From Methyloversatilis thermotolerans (GTDB lineage: Bacteria; Pseudomonadota; Gammaproteobacteria; Burkholderiales; Rhodocyclaceae): a stretch of 64,000 bases of DNA. The notes beneath the pieces were generated by a model. That model made no database searches, was not told the origin of the DNA, and saw nothing but the letters and a program-made list of their open reading frames with translations. Both the position numbers and the translations under genes were made by a program. Shown here one piece after another: positions 1-11,231 of the stretch (its first letter is position 1; every line of letters begins with the position of its first letter). The stretch lies in NCBI RefSeq assembly GCF_000372885.1, contig NZ_KB889967.1, positions 496,001-560,000 on the forward strand. Direction: 5' to 3'.

Positions 1-1
1 C

Positions 2-151
2 TTCGGTTCCGCCGTCGCCGGCTGGGTCTACCCGGTGTTCGGCTATGCCGGCACGCTGTGCTGTTCGCTTCTCTTTCTGTCCGCCGCGCTGGCGGCCTTG
101 CGCCATTCGGTACGCGGCGCGCGGGCACGAGCGCTGTCTTCGGGCGCCTGA
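2..151 (+). CDS. C-terminal end of an MFS-type transporter (partial)
   Basis: The window opens inside a reading frame that runs without a stop from base 2 to a TGA at 149-151. The 49 residues visible contain a Gly-rich turn (GSAVAGW), a YPVFGYAG segment and a strongly hydrophobic stretch followed by an Arg-rich tail, which is how the last transmembrane helix of a major facilitator superfamily permease usually looks. The substrate cannot be told from this fragment. The next gene on the same strand starts 150 bases on, so the two need not be co-transcribed. The MFS call is by resemblance of the last helix only. Confidence 0.5.
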   Translation, partial: FGSAVAGWVYPVFGYAGTLCCSLLFLSAALAALRHSVRGARARALSSGA

Positions 152-302
152 GCGGACTATCGCGCGATCGACGCGACCATAGTCCGTCTAGTCTGATCGG
201 ACGACGTTTCGGCGAGGTCCGCAGCAGACAACATGCAATCGGCGCTGACTACAGTGCGGCTTCCCCGGGCGACGCATCGTCGCCCCACCCCAGGAGAAGC
301 TC

Positions 303-995
303 ATGGTCCGCATATCCCTCGTCGCGCTCGCCACGGCATTCGTGCCGGTGATCGCCTCGGCAACCGAGTACATCGCACCGCTGGACGGCGCATCCACCTC
401 CAGCACCTTCGAGGACACGTCGGCGTTCGGCGGCTCCATTCCGCTGAGTTCGGGCGCATACGCCTGGCAGGCGATACTGGGCGATGCGCGCTCCTTCCGC
501 GATGCGGTCGAAATCGACAATGCGGCGTTCATCCACCTGAACGCCGCAACCGCTGCCTACACCCTGCAGCATGACACCGGCGCGCGCTTCACCGCGGATG
601 CCATCTACACGCTGGAAGCCGACATCGGCTTCATGACCACCTATCGCGCCGCCGGTCGCAGCGCACCCTATCGCCTCGAGATCGGCATGCTGGATGACGG
701 CGGCCAGTTCACCCGGCTTGCTGCATTCGACGATACCGCGGTGTGGCAAGGACATTTCGGTGACGGTGTGAGCGAGCATGCGAGCGTGAGCTATGCCGCC
801 ACCGGTGCCGAGAGCGGCAGTCTTGCGGTGCGCCTGCTGCGTCTGGAGGGCGGCGTCGAAGGCCGCTGGATGGGCTTCGACAACGTGACGCTGTCGGTTG
901 TCGCCGCACCCGTGCCGGAACCGTCGGCCGCCCTGCTGCTGATGTCCGGCCTTGCACTGCTGGGTATTGCCGCGCGTCGTCGGCGTCCGGTCTGA
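303..995 (+). CDS. PEP-CTERM sorting domain protein
   Basis: This 230-residue protein has an N-terminal signal peptide (about residues 1-21, ending ASA) and the tripartite PEP-CTERM tail: VPEP at about residue 204, a hydrophobic helix rich in Leu, and a terminal Arg cluster (ARRRR). Such proteins are exported, then cut and anchored or released by an exosortase, usually in bacteria that make an extracellular matrix. The body is beta-rich with no recognised catalytic motif, so the function is unknown. A clear ribosome site (AGGAG) lies 7 bases before the ATG. The next PEP-CTERM gene begins 63 bases downstream on the same strand, suggesting one transcript. No exosortase is in the window. Confidence 0.88.
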   Translation: MVRISLVALATAFVPVIASATEYIAPLDGASTSSTFEDTSAFGGSIPLSSGAYAWQAILGDARSFRDAVEIDNAAFIHLNAATAAYTLQHDTGARFTADAIYTLEADIGFMTTYRAAGRSAPYRLEIGMLDDGGQFTRLAAFDDTAVWQGHFGDGVSEHASVSYAATGAESGSLAVRLLRLEGGVEGRWMGFDNVTLSVVAAPVPEPSAALLLMSGLALLGIAARRRRPV

Positions 996-1058
996 CCGGC
1001 CTTCATCCCATTCCTGGCCGGTATTCCGGTAGCCCTCTATCCTCACGGAGATACACAC

Positions 1059-2039
1059 ATGAAACCGCTGCTCTCACTGGCGCGCAGCCTGCCGCTGTTC
1101 GCGCTCGCCCTGACCACCCAGGCCCACGCCCTCGACAACGCCTCGCTCAATGGCTGGACCGCCCTGTACAAGGGCGTCGATTACACCACCGGCTTCGCCA
1201 CCGGCGTCACCAGCCCCACCAACAGCACTCCGCGCAGTCACGCCATCAACGCGATGCGCATCGACCTGCGCGATCCGGACATCCGCTTCTTCTCGACGCC
1301 TGGCAATGGCAGCGTCATCGGTGACACGAATGCGCAGACCACCAGCGACTTCCTGGAAGCCTATGACCTGCAGGTCGCGATCAACGCCAACTTCTTCAGC
1401 CCGTGCTGCGCGGCGTCCCCCGATCCCAAGGATGTGCTGGGCCTGGCGATCAGCAATGGCAGCGTGGTGTCGCCGTCCGACTACAACGCGATTCCGCCCG
1501 GCGGCTCCGCCTATTCGCTCGCGCTGACTGCCGGCAACGAAGCACTGATCAAGTATTTTGCGCCGGGCGCCGACGTGAGCATGCTTTACACCGCGGTGTC
1601 CGGCGGTCCGCTGCTGCTGAGCGACGGCCAGATACTGGTGGCCGAGGCACCGCAGAATTCTTTCTATGACAGCAATCCGCGTACGGCCGTGGGCCTGTCG
1701 GCCGATGCTCGTTATCTCTATCTGCTCACCGTCGATGGACGCCAGCCCGGCTACAGCGACGGTGCCACGCTCTACGAAACCGCCGAATGGCTGCAACTGA
1801 TCGGTGCCACTCAGGGCCTGAACCTTGATGGCGGCGGCTCGACCGCGATGGTGCGTGCCGATGTCGACGGCAATGCCGTGCTGCTGAACAAGCCGAGTGG
1901 CCGCGTCGAACGTTACAACGCCAACAATTTCGGCCTGTATGCCGCAGCGCTTCCGGCGGTGCCGGAGCCCTCGGCATGGGCACTCATGATGTTCGGGATG
2001 CTCGTCCTGCTGGCTGCGTCACGCCGCCTGCACCGCTGA
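1059..2039 (+). CDS. PEP-CTERM phosphodiester glycosidase (NAGPA-domain) protein
   Basis: A 326-residue exported protein with a signal peptide ending in QAHA (residue 24), then a phosphodiester-glycosidase domain of the NAGPA/DUF2233 type. The family hallmark NLDGGGSTAMV is present at about residue 255, with NANFF near residue 112 and SGGPLLL further on. Members of the family, such as the mammalian uncovering enzyme, remove a sugar from a phosphodiester. The tail carries VPEP (about residue 301), a hydrophobic segment and a basic end, so it is an exosortase substrate. It could trim a phosphodiester-linked glycan or teichoic-like surface polymer, but the substrate is inference. It follows the preceding PEP-CTERM gene closely. 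Confidence 0.85.
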   Translation: MKPLLSLARSLPLFALALTTQAHALDNASLNGWTALYKGVDYTTGFATGVTSPTNSTPRSHAINAMRIDLRDPDIRFFSTPGNGSVIGDTNAQTTSDFLEAYDLQVAINANFFSPCCAASPDPKDVLGLAISNGSVVSPSDYNAIPPGGSAYSLALTAGNEALIKYFAPGADVSMLYTAVSGGPLLLSDGQILVAEAPQNSFYDSNPRTAVGLSADARYLYLLTVDGRQPGYSDGATLYETAEWLQLIGATQGLNLDGGGSTAMVRADVDGNAVLLNKPSGRVERYNANNFGLYAAALPAVPEPSAWALMMFGMLVLLAASRRLHR

Positions 2040-2414
2040 GTGACGGTCCCGCGGTCACGGGAACATGATCGAACGGTGGGCCGCCGTGCCCGCCGCCCTC
2101 TCACCCATGGTTAGTGCGATGTACCCGGTGGCCTGCGGCGAGCGCGCAGGCCACCGATGCATTTGTGTCGTTGGCGCGGATGAAGCGGCCGAACGGCCCG
2201 TGCTGGTGCGCGCAGCGGAGCAGGTCGCCGAGCTGTCCGGGCTGGTTTGCGCAGGGACGAAAATGCCGTCGACCGCGCGGCGGAGACCGTCTTGCACGAG
2301 CAGGACAGGCCCTGCGTCAACCGTTCTTGCGTCACCGTCTCGGATCCGCGTCACGCGGCGTCGGTCATCGCTTTTCCGCGCCCTCTGGCGCGAGCCCGAG
2401 GCGCCAGACCGCGC
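2040..2414. other. Intergenic region between convergent genes
   Basis: About 375 bases separate the end of the PEP-CTERM glycosidase gene from the end of the convergent LysR gene. Open frames exist on both strands but are of the length expected by chance at this GC content, have no convincing ribosome sites and show no recognisable protein. I see no strong terminator or RNA gene. Confidence 0.5.
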
Positions 2415-3311
2415 TCAGGCGGCGAGCAGGGCCGCGCCGCGTGCGAGCAGCGCCGCCTTCATCCACTGACCGGCACGGCCGAGCGCGCGGCCGCGGTGCC
2501 ACAGCAGTTCCAGGCTGTGACAGCGCAAGGCCAGCGGCTCCTCGCAGTGGATTTCGACGATTTCGCCGCGCGCCAGCGGACCGCGCGCGAGAAAGTCCGG
2601 CACCATGGCCCAGCCGTGGCCGCGCCTGACCAGTTCAAGCACGGCGGGATCGCCTTCCACCCACCATACCTGGCTCGACACCTGGAACGGCTGCCCTTCG
2701 GTGCCCTGACCGCGCGCGGTGAGCGCGATCTGCCGCGCGTGCGCCAGGTCTTCGCGCCGGACGGGCGATGTGCGCGCAAGAGGATGCGCCGGCGCCACCA
2801 CCATGGGCGCGCTGACGCGGCCCAGTACATGGCGCGTGATGTCGCGTTGCGGTTCGATCTGTTCATAGCCGATGCCGACCTGCGCGCGGCCTTCGAGCAG
2901 CATGTGCACCAGGTCGTCCATCAGCGGGAACAGCAGTTCCAGTTCGACCCGTGGAAACTGCTGTGCGAAGTCGGCCAGCAGGCCATCCAGCCAGGGCAGG
3001 TGGGATTCGTCGTCCACCGCCAGCGTGAGCCGTGCTTCGGTACCGCCGACCAGATCGCCGGCCAGCGCCTGCAGGTGACGGCAGTCGTCGAGGATGCGCT
3101 GCGCGTCGCGCAGCAGTCGTTCGCCCTCGGCGGTGAGCCGCGGATAACGCCCGCCGCGATCGAAAAGTGACAGTCCGAGGTCGATCTCGAGGTGAGCGAT
3201 CGCCGTGCTCACCACCGACTGTGCCTTGCCCAGGCGTCGCGCAGCGGCCGAGAAGGAACCGCTTTCCGCTGCGGCCTGAAAGGCCAGCAACTGATCAAGC
3301 GAAAAATTCAT
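2415..3311 (-). CDS. LysR-family regulator, divergent from PACE efflux gene
   Basis: The 298-residue length, an N-terminal helix-turn-helix (about residues 1-60, with AAARRLGKAQSVVSTAIAHLE in the recognition region) and the two-lobed effector-binding remainder are typical of LysR-type regulators. It is transcribed away from the small PACE transporter that starts 85 bases away, the usual arrangement for a regulator and its target. Its start codon overlaps the left arm of an inverted repeat (3309-3329), which suits autorepression. The effector is unknown; by analogy with AceR/AceI a cationic biocide or polyamine is possible. Confidence 0.88.
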   Translation of the reverse strand: MNFSLDQLLAFQAAAESGSFSAAARRLGKAQSVVSTAIAHLEIDLGLSLFDRGGRYPRLTAEGERLLRDAQRILDDCRHLQALAGDLVGGTEARLTLAVDDESHLPWLDGLLADFAQQFPRVELELLFPLMDDLVHMLLEGRAQVGIGYEQIEPQRDITRHVLGRVSAPMVVAPAHPLARTSPVRREDLAHARQIALTARGQGTEGQPFQVSSQVWWVEGDPAVLELVRRGHGWAMVPDFLARGPLARGEIVEIHCEEPLALRCHSLELLWHRGRALGRAGQWMKAALLARGAALLAA

Positions 3312-3329
3312 CTATCTGTTTTGTAGATG
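3309..3329. promoter_or_regulatory. Candidate LysR operator
   Basis: Inverted repeat CATCTA-N9-TAGATG, which contains the T-N11-A pattern favoured by LysR proteins. It lies in the space between the divergent LysR and PACE genes and overlaps the LysR start codon. The assignment as operator is inference from position and symmetry. Confidence 0.45.
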
Positions 3330-3396
3330 GGTGCTTATTTAATTCTATCGTGTTTATCCAATACAGTGCGCACATCGACAGGGGGCAGGGCAGATC

Positions 3397-3855
3397 ATGA
3401 GGACCACAACCGACAGAGTGCGCCACGCGACCGGCTTCGAACTGATCGGGCTGGCGCTGAGCACGCCGCTCGCCATCCAGGTGTTCGACATGCAGATGCA
3501 CCAGGCGGGCGCCTTGACGGTGGGACTGTCGCTGGTCGCCACCGTCTGGAACATCCTCTACAACCGCATGGTGGATGGCGCGATGGCGCGCTGGCTGGGG
3601 CGGCTGGAAAAGACCTGGCGGGAGAGGGTGTGGCACGCGCTCGGTTTCGAGGCCGGGCTGCTGGCGATGACGCTGCCGCTGATCGCGTGGTGGCTGTCGG
3701 TGAGCCTGCTCGAGGCGCTGATGATCGATCTCGGTCTGGTGCTGTTCTACGTTCTATACGCTTTCATCTACAACTGGGCCTACGATCGCGTGTATCCGCC
3801 TCCCGCCCTGGTTCGTGCCGCACCAGACCCGGTGACGGGCCGGTGCGGCTGCTGA
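3397..3855 (+). CDS. PACE-family multidrug/biocide efflux transporter
   Basis: A 152-residue inner-membrane protein with four hydrophobic helices arranged as two similar pairs, as in the bacterial transmembrane pair domains of the proteobacterial antimicrobial compound efflux family (AceI type). Visible family motifs are the membrane Glu at residue 15 (GFELIGLA), WNILYN after helix 2, a second HALGFEAGL in the second half, and FIYNWAYD near the end. In AceI the equivalent Glu15 is the proton-coupling residue. Known substrates of the family are chlorhexidine, other biocides and short diamines such as cadaverine. The divergent LysR gene is the likely regulator. Confidence 0.85.
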   Translation: MRTTTDRVRHATGFELIGLALSTPLAIQVFDMQMHQAGALTVGLSLVATVWNILYNRMVDGAMARWLGRLEKTWRERVWHALGFEAGLLAMTLPLIAWWLSVSLLEALMIDLGLVLFYVLYAFIYNWAYDRVYPPPALVRAAPDPVTGRCGC

Positions 3856-3857
3856 AC

Positions 3858-6134
<2,277 letters not shown>

Positions 6135-6385
6135 CTAGTTGTCGGGCACGCCGATTGCCCAGATGAAAAACGGGTGCCCGTTCTCGATGATTTCAGCAAT
6201 TTCGCGTCGTGCCAGCGGTGGCCGCTTCCGGTGGTGTGCGAATTGCTTGCCGGCCATGCAGCCCTTCGAAATCATCCACACCGGCCATTTCCCGTCGGCT
6301 TTGCATCAATCCCGCCCATGCCGGACCTGGTCCGGCGCGCAGTGCGGGCATGCACACCGCGTGGCAGCGCGCCTGGAGATCGTTC

Positions 6386-6922
6386 ATGCACGACAGCTCG
6401 CCGTCGGGCCAACAGCCGTACCCCGAGGATTGGGTCATCTGGAACGGTGGCGCAGCCATCCTTGCCATGGTGGCGCTGGGCCGGGTGGAACATTCACCCT
6501 TGGGCCGCGTGGCCTGGCTGGCCAGGCCTTTCCACATGGTCGGGCCTTTCAGCCTCGACGAACTCGAAACGCAGGGCCGCATCGCCTTCGCCGCATGCGT
6601 CGTCATGTCGCGTCAGCGCTGGCAGGAGGACCAGGCCGGGCTGAGACAGGAGGCCTACGAAAAGCGCCGCGCCGCTCGGCAGCGCATGGAGGAGGATGCC
6701 GCGCGCTTCAATGCCGGCTTCGACAGCCTGCAGCGCTACGACGACAGACAGCACCGCGAAACACTGCAACTGCCCGTCGATGGCGAACTGGACGTCCGCC
6801 AGATCAAACGAGCCTTCCGCCGCCTTGCACAGAAAATGCACCCGGACATGGGCGGCAGTCACGAGCAGTTCCTGCGCATTACCGCAGCGAAGAAGGCGCT
6901 GCTCGACAGCGTCCCGCAATGA
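6386..6922 (+). CDS. Small protein with C-terminal J-domain-like segment
   Basis: A 178-residue protein. The last 45 residues resemble a J domain: the IKRAFRRLAQKMHPDMGG stretch has helix II, the invariant HPD (about residues 152-154) and the start of helix III, as in DnaJ-type co-chaperones. The middle is a charged, Arg/Glu-rich helix (about 90-120), and residues 20-50 are mildly hydrophobic. I chose ATG 6386 because GGAG lies 8 bases before it; an in-frame ATG at 6350 is possible. It is transcribed away from katG but nothing else links them. A partner Hsp70 is not in the window, so the role is unknown. Confidence 0.6.
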   Translation: MHDSSPSGQQPYPEDWVIWNGGAAILAMVALGRVEHSPLGRVAWLARPFHMVGPFSLDELETQGRIAFAACVVMSRQRWQEDQAGLRQEAYEKRRAARQRMEEDAARFNAGFDSLQRYDDRQHRETLQLPVDGELDVRQIKRAFRRLAQKMHPDMGGSHEQFLRITAAKKALLDSVPQ

Positions 6923-7000
6923 ACTTGCCGTGGTCGGTGCGGCGGCCTGGAAACGGCTCGTCTGCGGGAGCCGGCGCCCCGGCAAGATGCGATCTGTCCG

Positions 7001-8089
7001 TCATGGCTCGGCGCTACGGTTTGGCGTGACGGAAATGTCCAGGGTACGCCCGGCCTGGACCAGGGCGTACTCCGCCTCAGCGTCGCGGTAGGCGAGATTC
7101 AGATGGATGTGCGCGACACCCGGCCGTTCCGCGCGGATCAACAGGAACTCACCGCCGATGTCGATCAGCTTGAGCGCTTGGCCGGAAACTTCTCCCAGCA
7201 CAGCGGATTTGCCCAGTATCAGGTGTTCGCCGACCGCCAGTGAGATCGTGTCGACCGGGCGTCCGTCCAGCATCGCACCGCCCGCATCGTCGATCGTGAT
7301 GACCGGCACACCCACGATGCCTGGCGCACCTGCGGATTCCGAAATCGTGGCGCCCGTTGGTGCAAAGATCACGCGGCCATTGGATCCATCCGGCTCCGTG
7401 AACAGGTAGACCGAGCTCCCGACCGCTTCCCATCTCAGCTTTTCACTGCTCCCGGTCCGGTATCGGACAGGAATTTCCTGAAGCGACCGTCCGTCGACCA
7501 GCCGGTAGGCCACGGCACCTGCATCGAAGCTGCCGCTGCCCTGTGTGTAAGCTTCGAAGTAGTAGATCCCCCCGACCTCGTCGCGCGCGATCGCGGCGGT
7601 CACGTATTTCTCGTCCGTATGTCTGACATGAAGCAAAGGCTGATATACGCCCTGTTCGATGAAGTACACATCGCGATAGATGACCGCGTCCTTTGTCGCG
7701 TAGCGGCCGAACACCATGTACTGGTTGCCTGACCGGCTGACGGGGACGATTTTCGATTCCACCGCGGACACGCCCTCGAATCCATACACCGACGCCGCCG
7801 CGTCGCCCAGCAGGTAACCCGGGAAGCCTTTGTCGACCAGCCGGATGAGGCTTGGCCGGAAACTTTCGAGGTCGCCAGGGAGCGCGACAAAGATTGCAAG
7901 AGCCCCCACCACTGCGAGGACATTCCGGGCGCCACCCAGGAGTGCTGCGAGGATGCGTTTTGGCGCCTGGTGGGGTGTTGCGGACGCATGTGCCGGCGCA
8001 CGGCGGGAGCGCTTCCGACGCCGCGCTGCAACGTCGGACCTCGACGAAAGCCACTTCCGGCGAGCGCCGGACCTGTGCAGTTTTCTCAA
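7001..8089 (-). CDS. Hypothetical membrane-anchored protein
   Basis: I do not recognise this 362-residue protein. It has a strongly basic, low-complexity N-terminus (about residues 1-45, many Arg), then a single hydrophobic helix at about 46-71, then a beta-rich remainder that should face the periplasm. The body has repeated short strands (for example YMVFGRYATKDAVIYRDVYF) and could be a small propeller-like fold, but there is no catalytic motif. The start is uncertain because the basic leader could be shortened. It stands alone, convergent with the J-domain-like gene and upstream-facing a long noncoding stretch. Confidence 0.55.
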   Translation of the reverse strand: MRKLHRSGARRKWLSSRSDVAARRRKRSRRAPAHASATPHQAPKRILAALLGGARNVLAVVGALAIFVALPGDLESFRPSLIRLVDKGFPGYLLGDAAASVYGFEGVSAVESKIVPVSRSGNQYMVFGRYATKDAVIYRDVYFIEQGVYQPLLHVRHTDEKYVTAAIARDEVGGIYYFEAYTQGSGSFDAGAVAYRLVDGRSLQEIPVRYRTGSSEKLRWEAVGSSVYLFTEPDGSNGRVIFAPTGATISESAGAPGIVGVPVITIDDAGGAMLDGRPVDTISLAVGEHLILGKSAVLGEVSGQALKLIDIGGEFLLIRAERPGVAHIHLNLAYRDAEAEYALVQAGRTLDISVTPNRSAEP

Positions 8090-8628
8090 GTTTCGTCCCC
8101 CTGGATGGACATGGATGCATGGGGAGCCGCAATGGAAGGATACCGGGCAAGACCGGCTTTGATGGACGAAGACGAACCGGATGCGCTTCCGGCTCAGGTC
8201 GGGCGTCTCGAAGCACCGCAGCGCGGGCTCCGCGGCGATGACGGATCATGTCGAGGGCATCTGTCGAGCGCCTGTGCGCGGACGGGATGCCGGCTGGCGG
8301 CGATTGCATGGCTGATATGGCGACGCCGGGGAGGGCTGTTCATGAGCACCGCGCAGCCTTCCATCTGTGTCGTACGCGCAGGCCATACAGTTGCACCCCG
8401 ATGATCACATGCCAGATCAATGGCGTGTCTCGCGGACCCTGGTGCAGTCCCTTGTGTGTCGGGCGATATGAGCTCGCGCAAGAGATTCGTACGCGTATAT
8501 ATAGGCCGAACGGCCCATCGAATCCCCCGCGCCGGAAAATCTTCAGGTCATCTGTGCTTTCGAGAATCCGACCGCGGTGAGCCTGGCGGCTCATCTACTT
8601 TCTTCATAAACGGATTCCTGGAGCGTAC
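8090..8628. other. Long noncoding stretch before the metallophosphoesterase gene
   Basis: About 540 bases. It should hold promoters for the two divergent genes. A relatively AT-rich patch around 8490-8505 (alternating T and A) is the only base-composition feature that stands out. An open frame from 8105 to 8404 (99 codons) has no ribosome site I trust and no recognisable content. Confidence 0.45.
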
Positions 8629-11145
8629 ATGTCTCTGCTGAAAATCACCGTGGCTTCATTGGTCACGGCCGGCCTGCTTTCGGTCGGTGGGCCCGCGAAC
8701 GCGGTATCGAGCTTTGGGCTGGCCGTCCTGCCCGATACCCAGTTCTATTCGCGCTATTCAACGCCCGCTACCGGCAACCAGTTCATGAGCCGGTACGGCA
8801 GCGAGCCGTACATCGCGCAGACACAGTGGCTCGCGCAACACGCGCGGTCGCTGGGCATTCCTTTTGTGGTCCATCTGGGCGACATCGTCGACCAGGTGAA
8901 CCAGACGGCGGAGTGGGGCGTAGCCGACACCGCGATGAAGGTGCTGGAGCAGGCCGGCGTGCCGTATTCCATACTGGCCGGCAATCACGACGTGAGCAAC
9001 GGTTGCGGCTATAACGGCAGTCAGAGCGATTGCACCGACGCGCAGCGCAATCCGGCCAACGAGCCCTATCTGCGCTGGTTCCCGACCACTCGCGCGCAGC
9101 AGAACGCCACCTTCGGCGGGCGCGATGCCAGCGGCTTTCACGAGTATCACGTGTTCGAGGCGCAGGGGCAGCGCTTTCTGGTCCTGGCCTTGTCCTGGCG
9201 CGTGTCGGATGCAGGCTTCGAGTGGGCGCGCAACGTGATCCGTTCGAATCCCACGCTTCCGGTCATCGTCACGACGCATGACAACCTTGCGATCGAGAGC
9301 GATGGCAAGACGGCGAAGCAGACGTCATACAGCGAACTTCTGTGGGACCGGTTGATTCGTGACAACGACCAGATATTCATGGTCATCAACGGTCACAACC
9401 ATGGGGCAGCCCGCGCCACCCGCGTCAACGATTTCGGCAACAAGGTCGAACAGTTCGTGGTCGATTACCAGATGGCCTATCAGGGCGGCAATGGCTATAT
9501 GCGCGTCTACGAGTTCGATCTCGGCGCCAATCAGATCAAGGCCCTGTCGTTCTCGCCGTGGGTCCCGCTCAAGCCGAAGAACACGCTGAACCAGTTCGAC
9601 GTCGCAGTGCTGACCGACGAGAACAACGAGTTCTCCGTCGCGATGAACTTTGCCGATCGGTTCCGTCGCTTCAATCCGACGTTTGCTGCCGGACCGGACA
9701 ATCGGGACGAGCCTCTCGTCAAGTCGGTGCGTGAAATCGTTCTTGCCGACTACGACGACATAGAGCCGCCGGTCGTAGCCGAGCCGTTCGATGCCGACGA
9801 CTACGCACGTGCCCCCAACACGCTTGCCCACTGGCGCTTCGTGGGTACGCCGGGCGCTCCGGTCGCCGACGGTGGGCGGGTCGAGGATCTTGCCGGCCGC
9901 AATCCGCTGGTGCGTGTGCCGCTCGAGCGTGGCGCCTTGCTCGAGGACGCGAAGTGGTCGGACGATCATCACGCGCTGTCCGCCGCCCGCGGCAGCGTGT
10001 GTTTCGATGCCAATTCGAATCAGGGCGTCCGCCAGAGCTTCTTCCAGACCGTGCAGGGCGCTCCCTTGAACGACGACATGCTGCGCAATGGCTATACGGT
10101 GGAAGCCATCGTGAAGTTCTCGAAGGACTGGACCGCCGCTAGCAACCAGTGGATGACCGTGATGTCCCGCTTCGGAACGCGCGGCGACCTGCTTGGCTTC
10201 CTCGGCGGGTGGAAGGGCTCTTCCACCCTGCAGTTCGCGGTGTCCAACCTGCGGGAATTCCAGTGGGAGCCCACCATCTACACCGGCGGCGCGGCGTGGG
10301 TGAGCTGCGGCAGTGAGGGTCAGACCTGCTCCTTCCCCGGTACCACGCAGGTCCGTTACGGCGCCAACGGAAAGTTCAATACCCGTACCGCCACGGGTAG
10401 CGTCGTGTGCAGCAACGATGTATTCGGCGACCCGATCTCCGGTGTCGGCAAGTCGTGCGCCTACCTGACGCAGAACACCTTCAATTCGAAGACCAACTGG
10501 TCGGGCGAAATCATGATCGACACCTGGCAGCACGTGGCCATCGTGAATGATCCGGTCACTCACGACACCACGATGTATGTCGCTGGCGCTCCGGTTCTGC
10601 GCAATATCCAGAGCGCCGATGGCGTTGCCGGCTTTGCCGGTACGCCCTGGCTGATCGGCGGGCACGCCACGGCGGGCGGAAGCGCCAATGGCTTCCTCGG
10701 GTGCATCAATGAAGTGCGCATCGCGGAAGGCGCGCTGACGCCCGATCAGTGGCTGACCGCTCGCAAGACGCGTGTCAGCGGCACCGGCGGCCGTCAGGTC
10801 ATCACCGGCACCGACGGCGACGATCTCATCGTCGGCAATGCGGCGGCGGACACCATTACCGGCAAGGGCGGTGCGGACACCTTCGTGTATCGCTCGCTGC
10901 GTGACGGTGTGGACACCATCACCGACTTCGTGTCCGGCGAGGACAAGCTCAACCTGCGCGGCGTGCTTTCTTCAGTCGGCTACACCGGTGGCGATGCACT
11001 GGCCGATGGCCGGGTGCGCGTGATCGACAGCGCGGCGGGTGCCGTGGTGCAGGTCGACGCCGGCTCGGGCGCCTTCCGCAATCTTGTCGTGTTGCGTGGT
11101 TTGAGTGCGGCCCAGGTCGCGAACGCCGTGAATTTCTCCAACTGA
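8629..11145 (+). CDS. Exported metallophosphoesterase with LamG-like and RTX-like regions
   Basis: An 838-residue protein. After a signal peptide (about 1-25) comes a calcineurin-type metallophosphoesterase domain with the metal ligands in order: LPDTQ, GDIVDQ, GNHDV, TTHDN and GHNHG (residues about 30-265). A concanavalin/LamG-like beta-sandwich fills about 390-715, with Cys pairs. The end (about 725-785) is a haemolysin-type calcium-binding stretch: GTDGDDLIVGN, then GKGGADTFVY and ITDFVSGEDKL, as in the serralysin C-terminal domain. RTX tails usually mark type I secretion, yet a Sec signal is also visible. It lacks a PEP-CTERM tail although its neighbours on both sides have one. Substrate unknown; a nucleotide or phosphodiester is plausible. 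Confidence 0.82.
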   Translation: MSLLKITVASLVTAGLLSVGGPANAVSSFGLAVLPDTQFYSRYSTPATGNQFMSRYGSEPYIAQTQWLAQHARSLGIPFVVHLGDIVDQVNQTAEWGVADTAMKVLEQAGVPYSILAGNHDVSNGCGYNGSQSDCTDAQRNPANEPYLRWFPTTRAQQNATFGGRDASGFHEYHVFEAQGQRFLVLALSWRVSDAGFEWARNVIRSNPTLPVIVTTHDNLAIESDGKTAKQTSYSELLWDRLIRDNDQIFMVINGHNHGAARATRVNDFGNKVEQFVVDYQMAYQGGNGYMRVYEFDLGANQIKALSFSPWVPLKPKNTLNQFDVAVLTDENNEFSVAMNFADRFRRFNPTFAAGPDNRDEPLVKSVREIVLADYDDIEPPVVAEPFDADDYARAPNTLAHWRFVGTPGAPVADGGRVEDLAGRNPLVRVPLERGALLEDAKWSDDHHALSAARGSVCFDANSNQGVRQSFFQTVQGAPLNDDMLRNGYTVEAIVKFSKDWTAASNQWMTVMSRFGTRGDLLGFLGGWKGSSTLQFAVSNLREFQWEPTIYTGGAAWVSCGSEGQTCSFPGTTQVRYGANGKFNTRTATGSVVCSNDVFGDPISGVGKSCAYLTQNTFNSKTNWSGEIMIDTWQHVAIVNDPVTHDTTMYVAGAPVLRNIQSADGVAGFAGTPWLIGGHATAGGSANGFLGCINEVRIAEGALTPDQWLTARKTRVSGTGGRQVITGTDGDDLIVGNAAADTITGKGGADTFVYRSLRDGVDTITDFVSGEDKLNLRGVLSSVGYTGGDALADGRVRVIDSAAGAVVQVDAGSGAFRNLVVLRGLSAAQVANAVNFSN

Positions 11146-11231
11146 GCAGCCAGGCTGCGCTCTCCGATCTTAAGGACCGAAGGGCGGGCTGCTGCGTGGC
11201 CCGCCCGAGGGACCTGATCTCCAAGGAATGA

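Noticed and set aside
8105-8404. 99-codon frame in the gap before the metallophosphoesterase gene
   Set aside because: No ribosome site I trust, no family resemblance, and competing frames of similar length on both strands.
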